Of a stretch of 64,000 bases of DNA, positions 34,500-44,574 are shown one piece after another. The stretch spans positions 224,090 to 288,089 of the forward strand of contig NMRB01000468.1 of NCBI GenBank assembly GCA_002633025.1. The letters run 5' to 3'. The translations under genes and the position numbers were made by a program. The stretch is from Notospermus geniculatus (taxonomy: Eukaryota; Nemertea; Pilidiophora; Heteronemertea; Lineidae). A model generated the notes under the pieces. The model did no database searches and was not told the DNA's origin. It worked only from the letters and a program-made list of their open reading frames with translations. The first letter of the stretch is position 1. The number at the start of each line of letters is the position of its first letter.

Positions 34500-35188
34500 C
34501 AGTCAGTACCATAGGATGTGAGAAAACTTTGACAGAAGATGCCGTCGACTCGATTCGGGGACAGATGATCGAGTGTAGGCCTACTTCATTTCTGTGTAAA
34601 AACAGATGAGGTCCACAACATTGGTGCAGCCAAATTTTTCCATTATGTAAAGCAGGAGGAAACCAGATTACCCAGAAAAATCATAAAACAAAACTTCTTC
34701 GGTAACTGCCTCGGTGTTTCAACGGTGACAGAAGCCCCATCAGAGATGGAAAGAGAAGAGGTCCATGTTCCTCTGCTCCATGATTATCCCAGGAACTCAA
34801 AATCAGACCCATAATCAACATATCAATTACATCAATTATTTTGCCATGATTTTACCTAATTATGCTCTCCGTTTGTGAACCAAACAATGTCACTTTTTTG
34901 TCAAGTGTGACCTGAGAAGTTTCCAAGTGGTTGGAACCTTTTTTCAAATTTTGCAGTCCGTTAGGTTAGATTGGTGTAGTGCAAACATCGATGCTTGTCA
35001 CCTCTGGAATCAGCAGTCCCACACACAGATTTGCACCATACATCCTTCAGGATCTTTTGAAAAGCTTCCTGCTGTTTCTAAAACGGTATGGGGTTTCCAG
35101 AAACTCCGCAGAAATCTATTCTCAGTTTAGCTGCATCCTCAGGCCTCTCGGACATGGCTATATCAAAAATAGATCTATTTTTGCTAAT

Positions 35189-35292
35189 ATTCATAAAAGC
35201 TAGCAAATGCTTTTACTTCAAGATTTGCAGTACATTTACATGGACATTGCTGTGAAAATCTTAAGTAAAAGCATTTGCTAACTTTTATGAAT
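35189..35292. repeat. 104-bp hairpin, ~38-bp arms
   Basis: ATTCATAAAAGCTAGCAAAT, GCTTTTACTTCAAGATTT pairs with AAAATCTTAAGTAAAAGCAT, TTGCTAACTTTTATGAAT across a roughly 28-nt loop with a few mismatches. Size and shape are like a miRNA precursor or a tiny MITE. The same hairpin is at 47082-47185. Confidence 0.8.
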
Positions 35293-35839
35293 ACCAGCAA
35301 TTATGTTGTCCACAAAATGTTTCATTTCCAGTGGTTTTTGACAAATAATTGCTGAAAACAACGCACTCAAAACGTATCACCCACAACAATCGTGAAAACG
35401 AGGACTCGCAAGTGTCCAATCAGGAGACAACACACCGTCATCGAACGGACAATATTTTCAGTTTAATCAGCTCTTATCGCAATAATCCCCTCGAACTACA
35501 CAGATGACAGAATAACTCCGCTCTGAATGATGCAATCAGTGGGCACTCATCCTTGAAAGATGAGCCAACGAGATAATGAGTACCATTTGAGTGAGACTTC
35601 GCAAGACGCTTCTAACGATAATGACGGCGTTTACGTTACGATATGTGGCGCTATCCCAGGATGCATGTGACAGAAAGTGATGTGCCGATAAGTGCCGATA
35701 GTTACTAATTGTCGCCTAACGAGGTGCTTATACCAATTAAAGTCTCATCCATGATTTTTGTTTTTATTGAGCGTGCGCTGAAGGTAGTATTCTAATTAAG
35801 ACACAGCGACTGTATTTTAGATTTTTGCAAAACATTATT

Positions 35840-36345
35840 GGCCCTGTTATGGAAGAGGCCATCTCAAGCTACTCATGTTCCTCACTTGGATGGGGTCTTT
35901 TTTGCCCTTACAAAGGTACAAAGCACAAAACACCATGGCTTACTGTCCTAGGCCATGGACTTGAAGAGCCAGGGATATTCCATATGGTCCAGGCTGGCCA
36001 GGCGCGGATCCAGGATTTTGGGCAGAGGGGGATCAAGGCCGCCGAGGGCGGTCGTTGGAGGCGGGCGCCGACTATGTCCGCGCTGACGAGGGGTCTGGGC
36101 CTCCCCCAGAAAATTTTGAAATCTAGAAGGCCGTAGACGCGATTTCCTGGCATCTCAGTATCAAAACAGAAGCTTTATTTTGCGTTTTTTCCTTACTGTC
36201 GCAAAGTATTGAAAGAAAAAACAATTGGTGGCGGCGAGTGGGGGGGGGTCAGGACCCCCAAAACCCCCCCTCTGGATCCGCGCCTGCTGGCTTCAAAACC
36301 AGGACCTGCTGCTTGCTAAATGGACGTGATAACCACTAGGCTATC
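35840..36345 (-). mobile_element. SINE-A split by a 5-bp-TSD element
   Basis: 3' part of the SINE at 35840-35998 (GGAAGAGGCCATCTCAAGCT, CACTTGGATGGGGTC) and tRNA-like head at 36287-36345 (CTGGCTTCAAAACCAGG, ATAACCACTAGGCTAT), with an insertion between. In unit 2 only the insertion's right end and the tRNA-like head remain (about 47750-47945). Confidence 0.88.
35999..36286 (+). mobile_element. 5-bp-TSD element, CTGGC duplication
   Basis: Starts CAGGCGCGGATCCAGGATTT and ends CTGGATCCGCGCCTG. CTGGC flanks it at 35994-35998 and 36287-36291, inside the SINE. At 288 bp it is the longest copy of the family in the window, with a different interior from the short copies. Confidence 0.9.
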
Positions 36346-36691
36346 AGCTGTGCTCACACAGACTGATACAAAGCACCAATCAGAAACCTGAATGGTCCAT
36401 CATTCTCTGCCCTTGATTGGTCAATAAAACGGACAATGTGAAAACCGGGTCAGAACGGTTCCCCACCAAAATCACACCAGATAACGGCTCAATTACACTA
36501 ATTCCAATATTAATAGGCATTATTGTTAATCATTTCATCAAAGTTGAAAGAGAAGGTGTAAAGAGATGAGGGAAGGGTGGTAAAATTGGTCGTTTACACA
36601 AATCACGACAATTTACTTTTGATATGAGAAAGCTGACGGTAATATTTATACAGTAATTAATAAAGATAATATGATTTGTGATATTATGAGT

Positions 36692-36889
36692 GTTGATTGC
36701 TTCCTATTGTTATGTGGGAAGGGAAGTGGGTTTGGCTCTCACTGGAAAGCGACAAGGGACAAACTGACTATACAGGGTGTCCCAGAAAGCGTTGATTGCT
36801 TCCTATTGTTATGTGGGAAGGGAAGTGGGTTTGGCTCTCACTGGAAAGCGACAAGGGACAAACTGACTACACAGGGTGTCCCAGAAAGA
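36692..36889 (+). repeat. 99-bp direct duplication
   Basis: GTTGATTGCTTCCTATTGTT starts at 36692 and again at 36791. Each unit ends with ACAGGGTGTCCCAGAAAG. Unit 2 has only one copy at this site (from 48293). Confidence 0.92.
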
Positions 36890-36981
36890 ACTGAGAATTT
36901 AAAGGGAATTAGTCACGGCAGTCAAAAATAATGACAGTCAATAATTTCGTGGCCCACAAAATTCACAATTTCAAAATAATA

Positions 36982-37155
36982 CAGTGCTCCCTCGCTCTTA
37001 CGAACCTCGATTTTACGAACTCCCAGATATTACGAACCCAACGTCTGGCTCCCAAAATTACTGCCCCATGGACGAATCCTCGCTATTACGAACTCCTCGT
37101 TAGTACGAATTAAATCCTTGGACCCCACAGGATTCGTAATAGCGAGGGAGCACTG
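36982..37155 (+). mobile_element. pogo/Tc1-like MITE, 174 bp
   Basis: Starts CAGTGCTCCCTCGCTCTTAC and ends TAGCGAGGGAGCACTG, with TA on each side (36980-36981, 37156-37157). Same family as 15456-15630. Absent from unit 2. Confidence 0.9.
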
Positions 37156-37809
37156 TAATTTGGTCAGCCTCCAGTCAAGTCTCTGTTAACATTTCTTTGA
37201 GTCTGTAATTTTACAGATCCATGTCCTGAGACTCAGCTGCACGAATTTTCTGTAAAATCCTCTGTTACTTCTACAAGTACATGTAGTTGGCTCTTCGATG
37301 GTTAATACGGGACACTTCATTGGCGAAGCACTGTGTTGAAATCACGGACTTTTCTATCACCATCTTCTCAAAATAGCCATTCAGCTCTATTAAAACCCCG
37401 ATCAGACGCACCATTATGGGTCAGCAATTTAGAAATCTTCATCAACCAGAGAAAAACTTCAAAGTGTCGCCGGGATATATATCTTCATTGAATGTCTCCG
37501 ATGCTTCCACGTGCAATCAAGTCAGATGTCACATAGATCAGATGGTCCCCTATTATAGGCCATCAGTCGCCCCAGTGGTCTTCGCCCAATCTCCTCTAAA
37601 GAGATACTCCATTCTCAGATCCTGATGAGTCTTGTCAATGCCTCTGACCTCTGCCGTGATTTATAATGGTCATTTAGCGCGACTTGCAGGTGGAGATCTT
37701 ATATTGGCCATGTCCATCTCGTATATTTTGTCGATGGTTAGATTTGAATGGTAAGATCTCTGCTGGACACTGAGATGAGTGTCGTGAGTGTTGTGGATGG
37801 TCAGCATAT

Positions 37810-38440
37810 CAAGTCCTTGATGGCCTAGTGCTTATTACGTCTGCTAACGGAGCTGCAGGTCTCAGGTTCAAATCCACCATGGGCCATGGGATTAAGCATC
37901 CCTCATGTCCCTGGCTCTTTAGATCTGTTACGGAACAGTAAGCCATGGTGCCTTGAACCTTGTGCCTTTGTAAGGGCAAGCAAAAGACCCCATCCAAGTG
38001 AGGAACATGAGTAGCTAGAGAAGGCCTCTTCCATAATAGCTGTGGTTTACACGACATAAAATCCTCAGATTTTTTGGACTGCCGGGCTTCACGAAACCTG
38101 TGTCTGAGAAACACGGGTTTTTGAAACACGGCAAGCTCGCCGTGCTTTTCGAAATCCCTGTGTTTTCGTTAGTTCTTAGCACGGCTACAGATGGCGCAGC
38201 TATTAAGTGACGTCATTTTCGTGCCTCCGACAATGTGTGCCAATACAGAAATGACCGAAGACTCAGTGCATGCAGCGCACCTGTCGCCGGGCTGCTTAAC
38301 TACAATGTAGTTTAGTGTGACCTCTCGCCGGGCTTTTCGTACACGGGTCTGGAAAAACATGGGTATTTTCAACAGGTGTAACCGTAGCTACTAGGGCCAA
38401 TTCTTTGGTTTTGGTCCCGATGGAAAATCGAATATCGAGT
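37810..38440 (+). mobile_element. SINE-A split by a TIR element
   Basis: tRNA-like head (GATGGCCTAGTGCTTATTAC, GGTTCAAATCC) and body run to 38036. The 3' end (CTAGGGCCAATTCTTTGGTT to AAAATCGAATA) follows at about 38391. The unit 2 copy is at about 49505-50135 with the same split. Confidence 0.85.
38037..38390. mobile_element. 354-bp TIR element nested in SINE-A
   Basis: Terminal repeats TAGCTGTGGTTTACAC and GTGTAACCGTAGCTA. The interior has two CGCCGGGCTTxTCG-like blocks and a CACGGCAAGCTCGCCGTG palindrome. It is in both duplication units (second copy about 49718-50089), so it predates their divergence. Confidence 0.75.
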
Positions 38441-38803
38441 CAACATCCAACTCATTCTTGGCGAATGTCAATGTGACTTAAGAAATGTGCAGATTCAACG
38501 ATTAAAGTGTTGGGAAAGAGTTCCCTATTCCAGTTGTCCATTGTTAACCCTCGATTTGTGCACCACAACAGAATATAACAGGAGTTTTGACATCAGCAGC
38601 TTGCCAGGGTCACAATACCAACTGAACCCAAACTAAATCAGGGTCCCAAGGGTAAGAAACCTGCAGCTGGGATCACGGAGATCGAGTCCCACGCCATGTC
38701 AGGTTATGAAAGTCATCGATCAGTGATGGACAGGTTAACTTGAGTTATTCATCCGAATTCTCCAGCGTGACACAGATATCAAGATGGAAGGCTTGAAGAC
38801 AGT

Positions 38804-39268
38804 CATCCTCCCACAGCAGGGCTTTGGTCTCACTCCTCTTCAGAGTGGATGAAGGGTAGACTGGTACCCGATCCTAACTATTTTACATCGGGCTTTTGCA
38901 TATGTTAGGATTGGGCGTGCCTACCGCCTTCGTGCCTCTGATTGGTCGGTGCTGGCGCAGGTGGTAAGTATGTGAACTATTATGTTGATAGATTTTCTAT
39001 TTTTAACATGGAACACCCCCGGCGTGATTGGTGAATTTTCTGGGTCAAAGGTCGGTCACCTTCTATCTGCATTCTGGTACGTCAGCCGTATTGAGAATTG
39101 AATAAATTTACAAAATTTACATAAAATTTTCAAGTGACGTCACTGTCAGAATTCCTCCACAAATGGCGGCCACGACTGGTCCTACCATTCAAAAGCGACA
39201 CCATCGGTAGGACCAGGTACTAGTCTAGATGAAGGGGAACAAGGTAAAACCCCTGCTATGGGAGGATG
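38804..39268. mobile_element. CATCCTCCCA foldback with a MITE inside
   Basis: CATCCTCCCACAGCAGGGCT is mirrored by CCCCTGCTATGGGAGGATG. The unit 2 copy (about 50503-50592) is uninterrupted, which shows the interior element is an insertion. Confidence 0.8.
38857..39227. mobile_element. MULE-like MITE, 9-bp TSD, unit 1 only
   Basis: Starts TAGACTGGTACCCGATCCTA and ends TAGGACCAGGTACTAGTCTA, inverted repeats with a few mismatches. GATGAAGGG flanks it on both sides (38848-38856, 39228-39236). Unit 2 has a related single-copy site (GTGGATGCAGAGGAAC, about 50548). A 9-bp duplication is the hallmark of Mutator-like elements. Confidence 0.85.
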
Positions 39269-39361
39269 GCAGGCAGTCAGAGTTGACAGGTTCGTTTCTC
39301 GGGGATTAAAACAGCGGTGATAGACCAGAACAAATCTGGCAATTGTCTTGATGACTCTTAA

Positions 39362-39667
39362 GTGGCCCATAGACGATCAATATTATTGCACAATATGAGG
39401 ATCACAATGGGCAATACTATTGTCAATCTTTCTTCTAATTATGCTAGAAGCACACGACCACCCATTTGGGCCCCATATTGTGCAATAATATTGCGCCGTG
39501 TATGGGCGGCTTTAAGTGGCCCATACACGATCAATATTATTGCACAATATGAGGATCACATGGGCAATATTATTGCCAATCTTTCTTCCACCCATCATGT
39601 GAAAAGCACACGACCACCCAGTTGGGCCCCATATTGTGCAATAATATTGCGTCGTGTATGGGCGGCT
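39362..39667 (+). mobile_element. two TTAA-family MITEs sharing one TTAA
   Basis: Elements at 39362-39511 and 39516-39667, each GTGGCCCATA...TATGGGCGGCT, separated by one TTAA (39512-39515) and bounded by TTAA at 39358-39361 and 39668-39671. Unit 2 carries a single shortened element at 50694-50802. Confidence 0.9.
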
Positions 39668-39713
39668 TTAACTCTTGATTAACTCATAATTCATGACAGT
39701 GATTGTACTTGGG

Positions 39714-39931
39714 GTCATTTTGGTTCCCGAAGCCGCCGCTAGGGCTAGAAGGCTTCGGTATTGGCTGTCATTTTATTGCTGACGTCATTTTAGGCATCCC
39801 CATTCAAAAACTAACCCCTGATATTGACATGATGATCTATAAATATATCCATGACAAGTTTTATGCCGCAAAGATGGCAGCCAATACTGACGCTTTCTAA
39901 CCCTAGCGGCGGCTTCGGGAACCAAAATGAC
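39714..39931. mobile_element. palindromic MITE with ~35-bp arms
   Basis: GTCATTTTGGTTCCCGAAGC, CGCCGCTAGGG at the left is mirrored by CCCTAGCGGCGGCTTCGGGA, ACCAAAATGAC at the right. Unit 2 has the same element (about 50852-51210) with about 140 extra bases inside. Confidence 0.88.
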
Positions 39932-39957
39932 TTTGGATGGCCTCTTGGGTTAAGGTA

Positions 39958-40222
39958 GGCATTGAAAAGCCTAGACTCGCGATTATCACATCCACTTAGC
40001 AAGTGGCAAAGTCTAACGGGCTCGAATCCAGCCAGTGCCATATGGGATTAACCATCCCTGGCTCTTCCACGTCCATCGCATGGACAGTCAGCCGTGGTGC
40101 CTTGTACCTCGTTCCTTTGCAAGGGCAAGTAAAAGACACCATCCAAGTGAGGAACAAGAGTAGCTTGAGATGGCCTCTTCATACTTACCAGGGCAAGTAA
40201 CGCTTTGGCTTCGGCCCTGTCT
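39958..40222 (+). mobile_element. SINE-A, near full length
   Basis: Diverged tRNA-like head (ATTATCACATCCACTTAGCA), a full body (AAAGACACCATCCAAGTGAG) and a 3' end GGCTTCGGCCCTG. The unit 2 copy is at about 51236-51500. Confidence 0.85.
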
Positions 40223-40229
40223 GTCATGT

Positions 40230-41108
40230 TCCATTGCCAGACAAAAACGAACTATCAATGCTCAACATGAAAATGAACAGTTTACAAATTCACACATCCT
40301 GTGAAGGCAGCCACTGTTTGTAAACATCACTTTTTGCTTGCTTTTTAATGAGAGGTCAATTTGTCCAGGTCGTCAGCAGTGAGGCTTGCCGTAACAAATC
40401 ATTGTAAACTCTGTTGAATATCAAGAAACTCATGTAGCCTAACTACTGTCACATAAAACAGCTCATTATCTTCAAGGTACTCCACCAAAGTCAGATATGG
40501 GCCTCGTTAATAGGGAGTACTTTTCATGGAAGAAGTTGGAGTCTGTCTCTTCTGAGGTTTTGGGTTCGATCCCAGGATAGACCCACTCCTCAAGTGATAG
40601 AGAAGGCAACTCCCTCTCTGGCAGAGCACGTTTTCTGCAGGCAGTCTGGTTTCTGCCTCTGTATGTCAAATTCCTTCCCATTTTGTCTTCAGATCTAATA
40701 CCGTATTTGCACTCGGATCTTGGTTCAACATTTTCAAAATTGAAGAAACAGTTTGGAATGATGAATATCAGAAAATTTGTCCAAAAATCGCAGGACCACA
40801 ACCAACAGCAGAGGAAACAGGTGATGTCTGTTCCCTTGGTCAACAAATCTTATCTCATGTAGGAAATTAAAGTTAAAGACAAGATGTATTTGAAATGATT
40901 TGACCCATGGTGATAGGCTTTGTTGGCCCAAGGCATGAAGGAAATTAACATTGGAATCAAACTTTGTGATGTCCAGGTGATAATTAGTGGTCAGTAGAGC
41001 AGGTAATGAAGAGGAATGGTGGTATGTGGGGTGATTGCCTTCAAATCAACTTGTAGTCACCAGTGTCCCATGAATCCACCTCTCCTCATCACAGGTGAAG
41101 AACAAATA
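40230..41108. other. unique DNA, no gene seen
   Basis: A B-box-like GGTTCGATCCCAGG at 40562 sits without a clear A-box and may be a decayed SINE. The 124-codon minus-strand frame here and its 147-codon counterpart in unit 2 (51772-52215) read through it and differ by frame-changing indels. Confidence 0.35.
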
Positions 41109-41256
41109 GGGCCGTATGCACCAAGCAAAGATTATCTTGAACTCAGGTTGAGCCACAACTTTTCCATTGTCACATCATGCCTTGGCAAACCTGAGCAATT
41201 GAAAAGTTGTGGCTCAACCTGAGTTCAAGATAATCTTCGTTTGGTGCATACGGCCC
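41109..41256. mobile_element. foldback MITE, ~56-bp arms, unit 1 only
   Basis: GGGCCGTATGCACCAAGCAA pairs with GTTTGGTGCATACGGCCC, and the arms continue through TTGAACTCAGGTTGAGCCAC and its complement. ATA is on both sides (41106-41108, 41257-41259). The matching region of unit 2 has unrelated sequence. Confidence 0.9.
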
Positions 41257-42250
41257 ATAGAGTGAGATGTCAGCTTTCTCTGTGCATACAATATAGAGTT
41301 CTTCACTGATGTCACAACAGTCACGTGACTTACAAAGAATCGGCCATTTTGGACGTCAATTGGCCGCCACTGACGTCAAAACTGTCATGTCATGACATAT
41401 TTTGAGGTCACAATCTCTGTGTTCATGCTGTGATGTCGCTTGACATTTAGATGGCCAACATGGAGGCATCATGTCAAATGTGACTTCACTTGAAGTACCT
41501 CTATACAAGGACGAGAATCCAATGCCCAACCAAAGTGCCCACGGTGTGTCTCGTGCTGCTGCTTTGTAAATTTGTGCACACCTTGCGATACGATCTACAT
41601 ACACACCACCTTGCAACTGCCCTTGTCCTGCATGTGCTGGCCGTTTATTTTCCCGGGAACGTTCTGGAACCTCGTAGCTGATTTTGGCCGTAGGGCTTAA
41701 ATGTAGACCCACATCGTAAGCCTTTATTGAGCATATTCAGTTCAACATAAGCAAGAGCCAAATTTGACAATAATTAATTCTGACTCAAGAGGCAAACAGA
41801 GGAAATGTACAGACTTCAATAAATTTGAAAGAAATGCTCCAATTCCAAGAATATTCCAGTCCAACCATGACGCAACCTGATTCACTCGATCGGCACAGGT
41901 TAAATGTTGGTGACAACGTCAGATTTCCCTGATAAACCCACCCCATACAAAGCTATAGTATCACACCTTTTCCTTTTCATCCCGTCCTGGTCCAGCGAGA
42001 ATCATGACGTGTCACATCAACCTTGTCACTCGGTTTATAAGATCCCCCAGTCATCGATGCTACACCTTACAATCACCGAACACCGATACATCTCTGTTTA
42101 ATTCATGAACATTTCCTGCCTTGATAAGGAATGAAGTTCAAGACTATTCTGTAACCACAGACCTTTGGTCATTTCATGGTTCATTGGAAAATATCACAGG
42201 TGACATGAATTTGGAACAGAATTTGGTGTTCTTTTCACTTTGAATGATGA
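41257..42250. other. unique DNA, no gene seen
   Basis: 41280-41700 is found only in unit 1. A 118-codon minus-strand frame (41356-41712) has no recognisable domain. Confidence 0.35.
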
Positions 42251-42279
42251 GAAGCTTTGATAGCCTAGTCCTGCTAGTG

Positions 42280-42425
42280 CAAGGGCGGATCCACGATTTC
42301 GGAAGGGGGCACACTGTGCTACATGTAGAAACATTGAAATCTGCGGTGAATTTCAATGATTTGCTCCAAATTTCACAAATTTTACAGATTTGTCGGCCAA
42401 AAAGGGGGCCACTGATCTGCACCTG
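42280..42425 (+). mobile_element. 5-bp-TSD element nested in SINE-A head
   Basis: Starts CAAGGGCGGATCCACGATTT and ends GATCTGCACCTG. TAGTG flanks it (42275-42279, 42426-42430). The SINE tRNA-like head is split: GATAGCCTAG lies before and TAGTGGTTATCACATCTGCT after. Confidence 0.88.
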
Positions 42426-43140
42426 TAGTGGTTATCACATCTGCTTAGCAAGCGGTAGAAGTGTAGCTAGCCATCTAGAACAACAGGTGAGGTAACTTAC
42501 ACATCAATAAGAAACAACTACATGTAATTACTCGGTTGGAAGATCAGTAATACTGTTTGGACATCTGAAATTCTGTTTTAATGTCACCATAGTTGGTCCA
42601 GATAAGTGTTACTATGAAATTTACCAACAGAACTGTGACAATGGTATCAAAGTTGTCACAGGAAGGGTTCATTAAACAGTTGGATGGTCATGCATTTAAT
42701 TTTGTTTTAATTTCCTTCTGATAGCAGTTTCTATGGCGGAGAAATTGACAAGGGACAAACAAGGGCCCAAATGATTTCTTACAGACAGCAACTCCTGGTT
42801 GTCGACCCCGTTATCTCAAAAGGCCCAAAATGCGTATTCACATTCTGTTTTCCTGCATATTTTCAAATGTTTGAAAACTTGGAAACGAAAGTTTGTAGCA
42901 AGATGTTTTTTGTCCACAGCAATGCCATTAAAGAATCTAGACACATGACTCGAATACATCAAAAATATTGTCATGAGATGCCAGGAATCCACACAAAACA
43001 ATACCCAGACCACTTTCATTTCCGATTAATTAAAACATCCTTGATTTATCTTAGATTTCTCAGTATCATCTATTAGAAAAGACATATTATTATCACTGAC
43101 TCAAACCTCTTAAAGGGGAATTACCACTGATATTACGTAT
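42426..43140. other. conserved unique DNA, no gene called
   Basis: 42786-43019 is essentially identical between units and open on both strands for about 70 codons (no recognisable protein). I see no splice sites that would make it an exon. Confidence 0.35.
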
Positions 43141-43144
43141 GAGT

Positions 43145-43205
43145 GAGTTCAGTGGGGATCAAACTTCTGCCCGCTAGCTAAAGACCTGAGCCACTTAGGT
43201 CCGTA
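43145..43205 (-). mobile_element. tRNA-like SINE fragment
   Basis: Minus strand: ACCTAAGTGGCTCAGGTC (A-box-like) and AGTTTGATCCCCAC (B-box-like). Second copy at about 54355-54415. Confidence 0.5.
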
Positions 43206-43338
43206 TCCTTGGGTCAGACTTCAGCCACACTTTCATTAAAGTCCGACTTTTCTCAATGCTTTAAGCAAAGAGTAAGTAGTCTAACTTCAACTATACTTTG
43301 GGCTAAAGTCCGACCCAAGCATATGACGGTCAAATAGT
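43203..43338. mobile_element. foldback element (CTTGGGTCAGACTT)
   Basis: CTTGGGTCAGACTTCAGCC is mirrored by GGCTAAAGTCCGACCCAAG. An internal direct copy AAAGTCCGACTTT lies between. Second copy at about 54418-54540. Confidence 0.7.
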
Positions 43339-43940
43339 TCTCACCATATGACATCAGAAGTTTACCATTCAATGGCCACTGGCACGCTAAGTTGGTCAAG
43401 CGGTTCATGGGCATAAAGGTTTACGTAAAATAATTGTCAGTGAGGCTGCATTTGATAGTCTTATATCATGTTTGACAATGAATGGCCACGACGTCATGTG
43501 GGAGAAGTAGTAGGCCACCATCTTTGTTGGAAATACATGTATCTATACCACGACTACTCCTTGTAGTTGATCCCTATGACCGCCGGACATCCAAACATGC
43601 TGACGGTGTGTCCACCTTTAAGAATATCTGTCTGGTATGCCATCCATCAGATGATTTTGTATACAAGGAAGAGAAATCTGACCCTAGCATTGAAGTCCAT
43701 CCAATATCAGGAGCTTCCTCCAGAGTTGAACCGAACCATGAACTTCATCACATTCTTATCTCAGACCAACTAAAGAAGTCAAGTAATCAATCCACATTCC
43801 TCCCCTAATTTCATTAGAATATTTCAATATGATATGATACAGTTATAGAAGGGGGCCAGCATCATCTAACGTATACAATAAGCACACTTTTGTAACAGAA
43901 TATCGTGGTCGCCGTCTATAGATACAGTACTCTGCGCAAT

Positions 43941-44147
43941 GGGGAACTTTCGTGCCGTCAGAGGCCGCTACGAGTTAGCTGTCCAAGAACATCATGAAAT
44001 TTGACGTCACAGGGCAGAAATGCATGCCACAACGTCGTCCATAATGACGTGGGCGCCGTGGCTCACGCATTTGACGTCAAATTTTGCGACGTTCTAGGAC
44101 CGCTAACAGGCGGCCTCTGACGGCAGGAAACGGCAGGAAAGTTCCCC
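43941..44147. mobile_element. 207-bp MITE, unit 1 only
   Basis: GGGGAACTTTCGTGCCGTCA and GAGGCC at the left are mirrored by GGCCTCTGACGGCAGGAAA and AAAGTTCCCC at the right. Unit 2 reads straight through (GCGCAATTAATTGACGTACC at about 55128). Confidence 0.9.
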
Positions 44148-44372
44148 ACTGACGTACCTTTTGCGCTGCGTACAATCAATGTACCACATGCAGCGTCATG
44201 TGCGTATCGTCCTCGTATCTTCCGCGGACATCGCACACCACCATGGAATGGCACGCAGTGAAGACGTAACTTCATTCGCCTGTGGCGTACGGATGTCACG
44301 CAGAGAAGAGACACATGTACCTGCACCATGCAATGAACTGAAATGTACCTTCCACGTACATCAGGTGGAAGG

Positions 44373-44525
44373 TAGGCGGGGATCCAAGGGGGGGCGCACC
44401 CGGCACACGCCCCCCTTTTGGCCAACAAATCTGTAAAATCGACCGTGAAATTCTGGAACTTGGCCCAAATCTCAATGTTCCAAGCACAGGACGCCCCCTC
44501 TTTTCCCAAATCCTGGATCCGCCCT
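44373..44525 (-). mobile_element. 5-bp-TSD family copy nested in the TA-flanked MITE
   Basis: GCGGGGATCCAAGGGGGG at the left and CCTGGATCCGCCCTGC at the right, interior TCTGTAAAATCGACCGTGAA. The duplication is not clean. Present in both units (second copy about 55366-55519). Confidence 0.75.
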
Positions 44526-44574
44526 GCAGATAAAGGTAGGTCAACTGTGCTCCGTACTGTACTAGTGAAGCTAG

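Larger units (their letters stand above)
43925..44559. mobile_element. TA-flanked MITE with two nested insertions
   Basis: Left end CAGTACTCTGCGCAAT then TGACGTACCTT, right end AAGGTAGGTCAACTGTGCTC then CGTACTG, with TA on both sides (43923-43924, 44560-44561). The relative at 59112-59366 is uninterrupted. Insertions lie at 43941-44147 and about 44373-44525. Confidence 0.8.

Noticed and set aside
42816-43019. 67-codon frame identical in both duplication units
   Set aside because: Identity follows from recent duplication. Both strands are open, and no domain or splice signal supports an exon.
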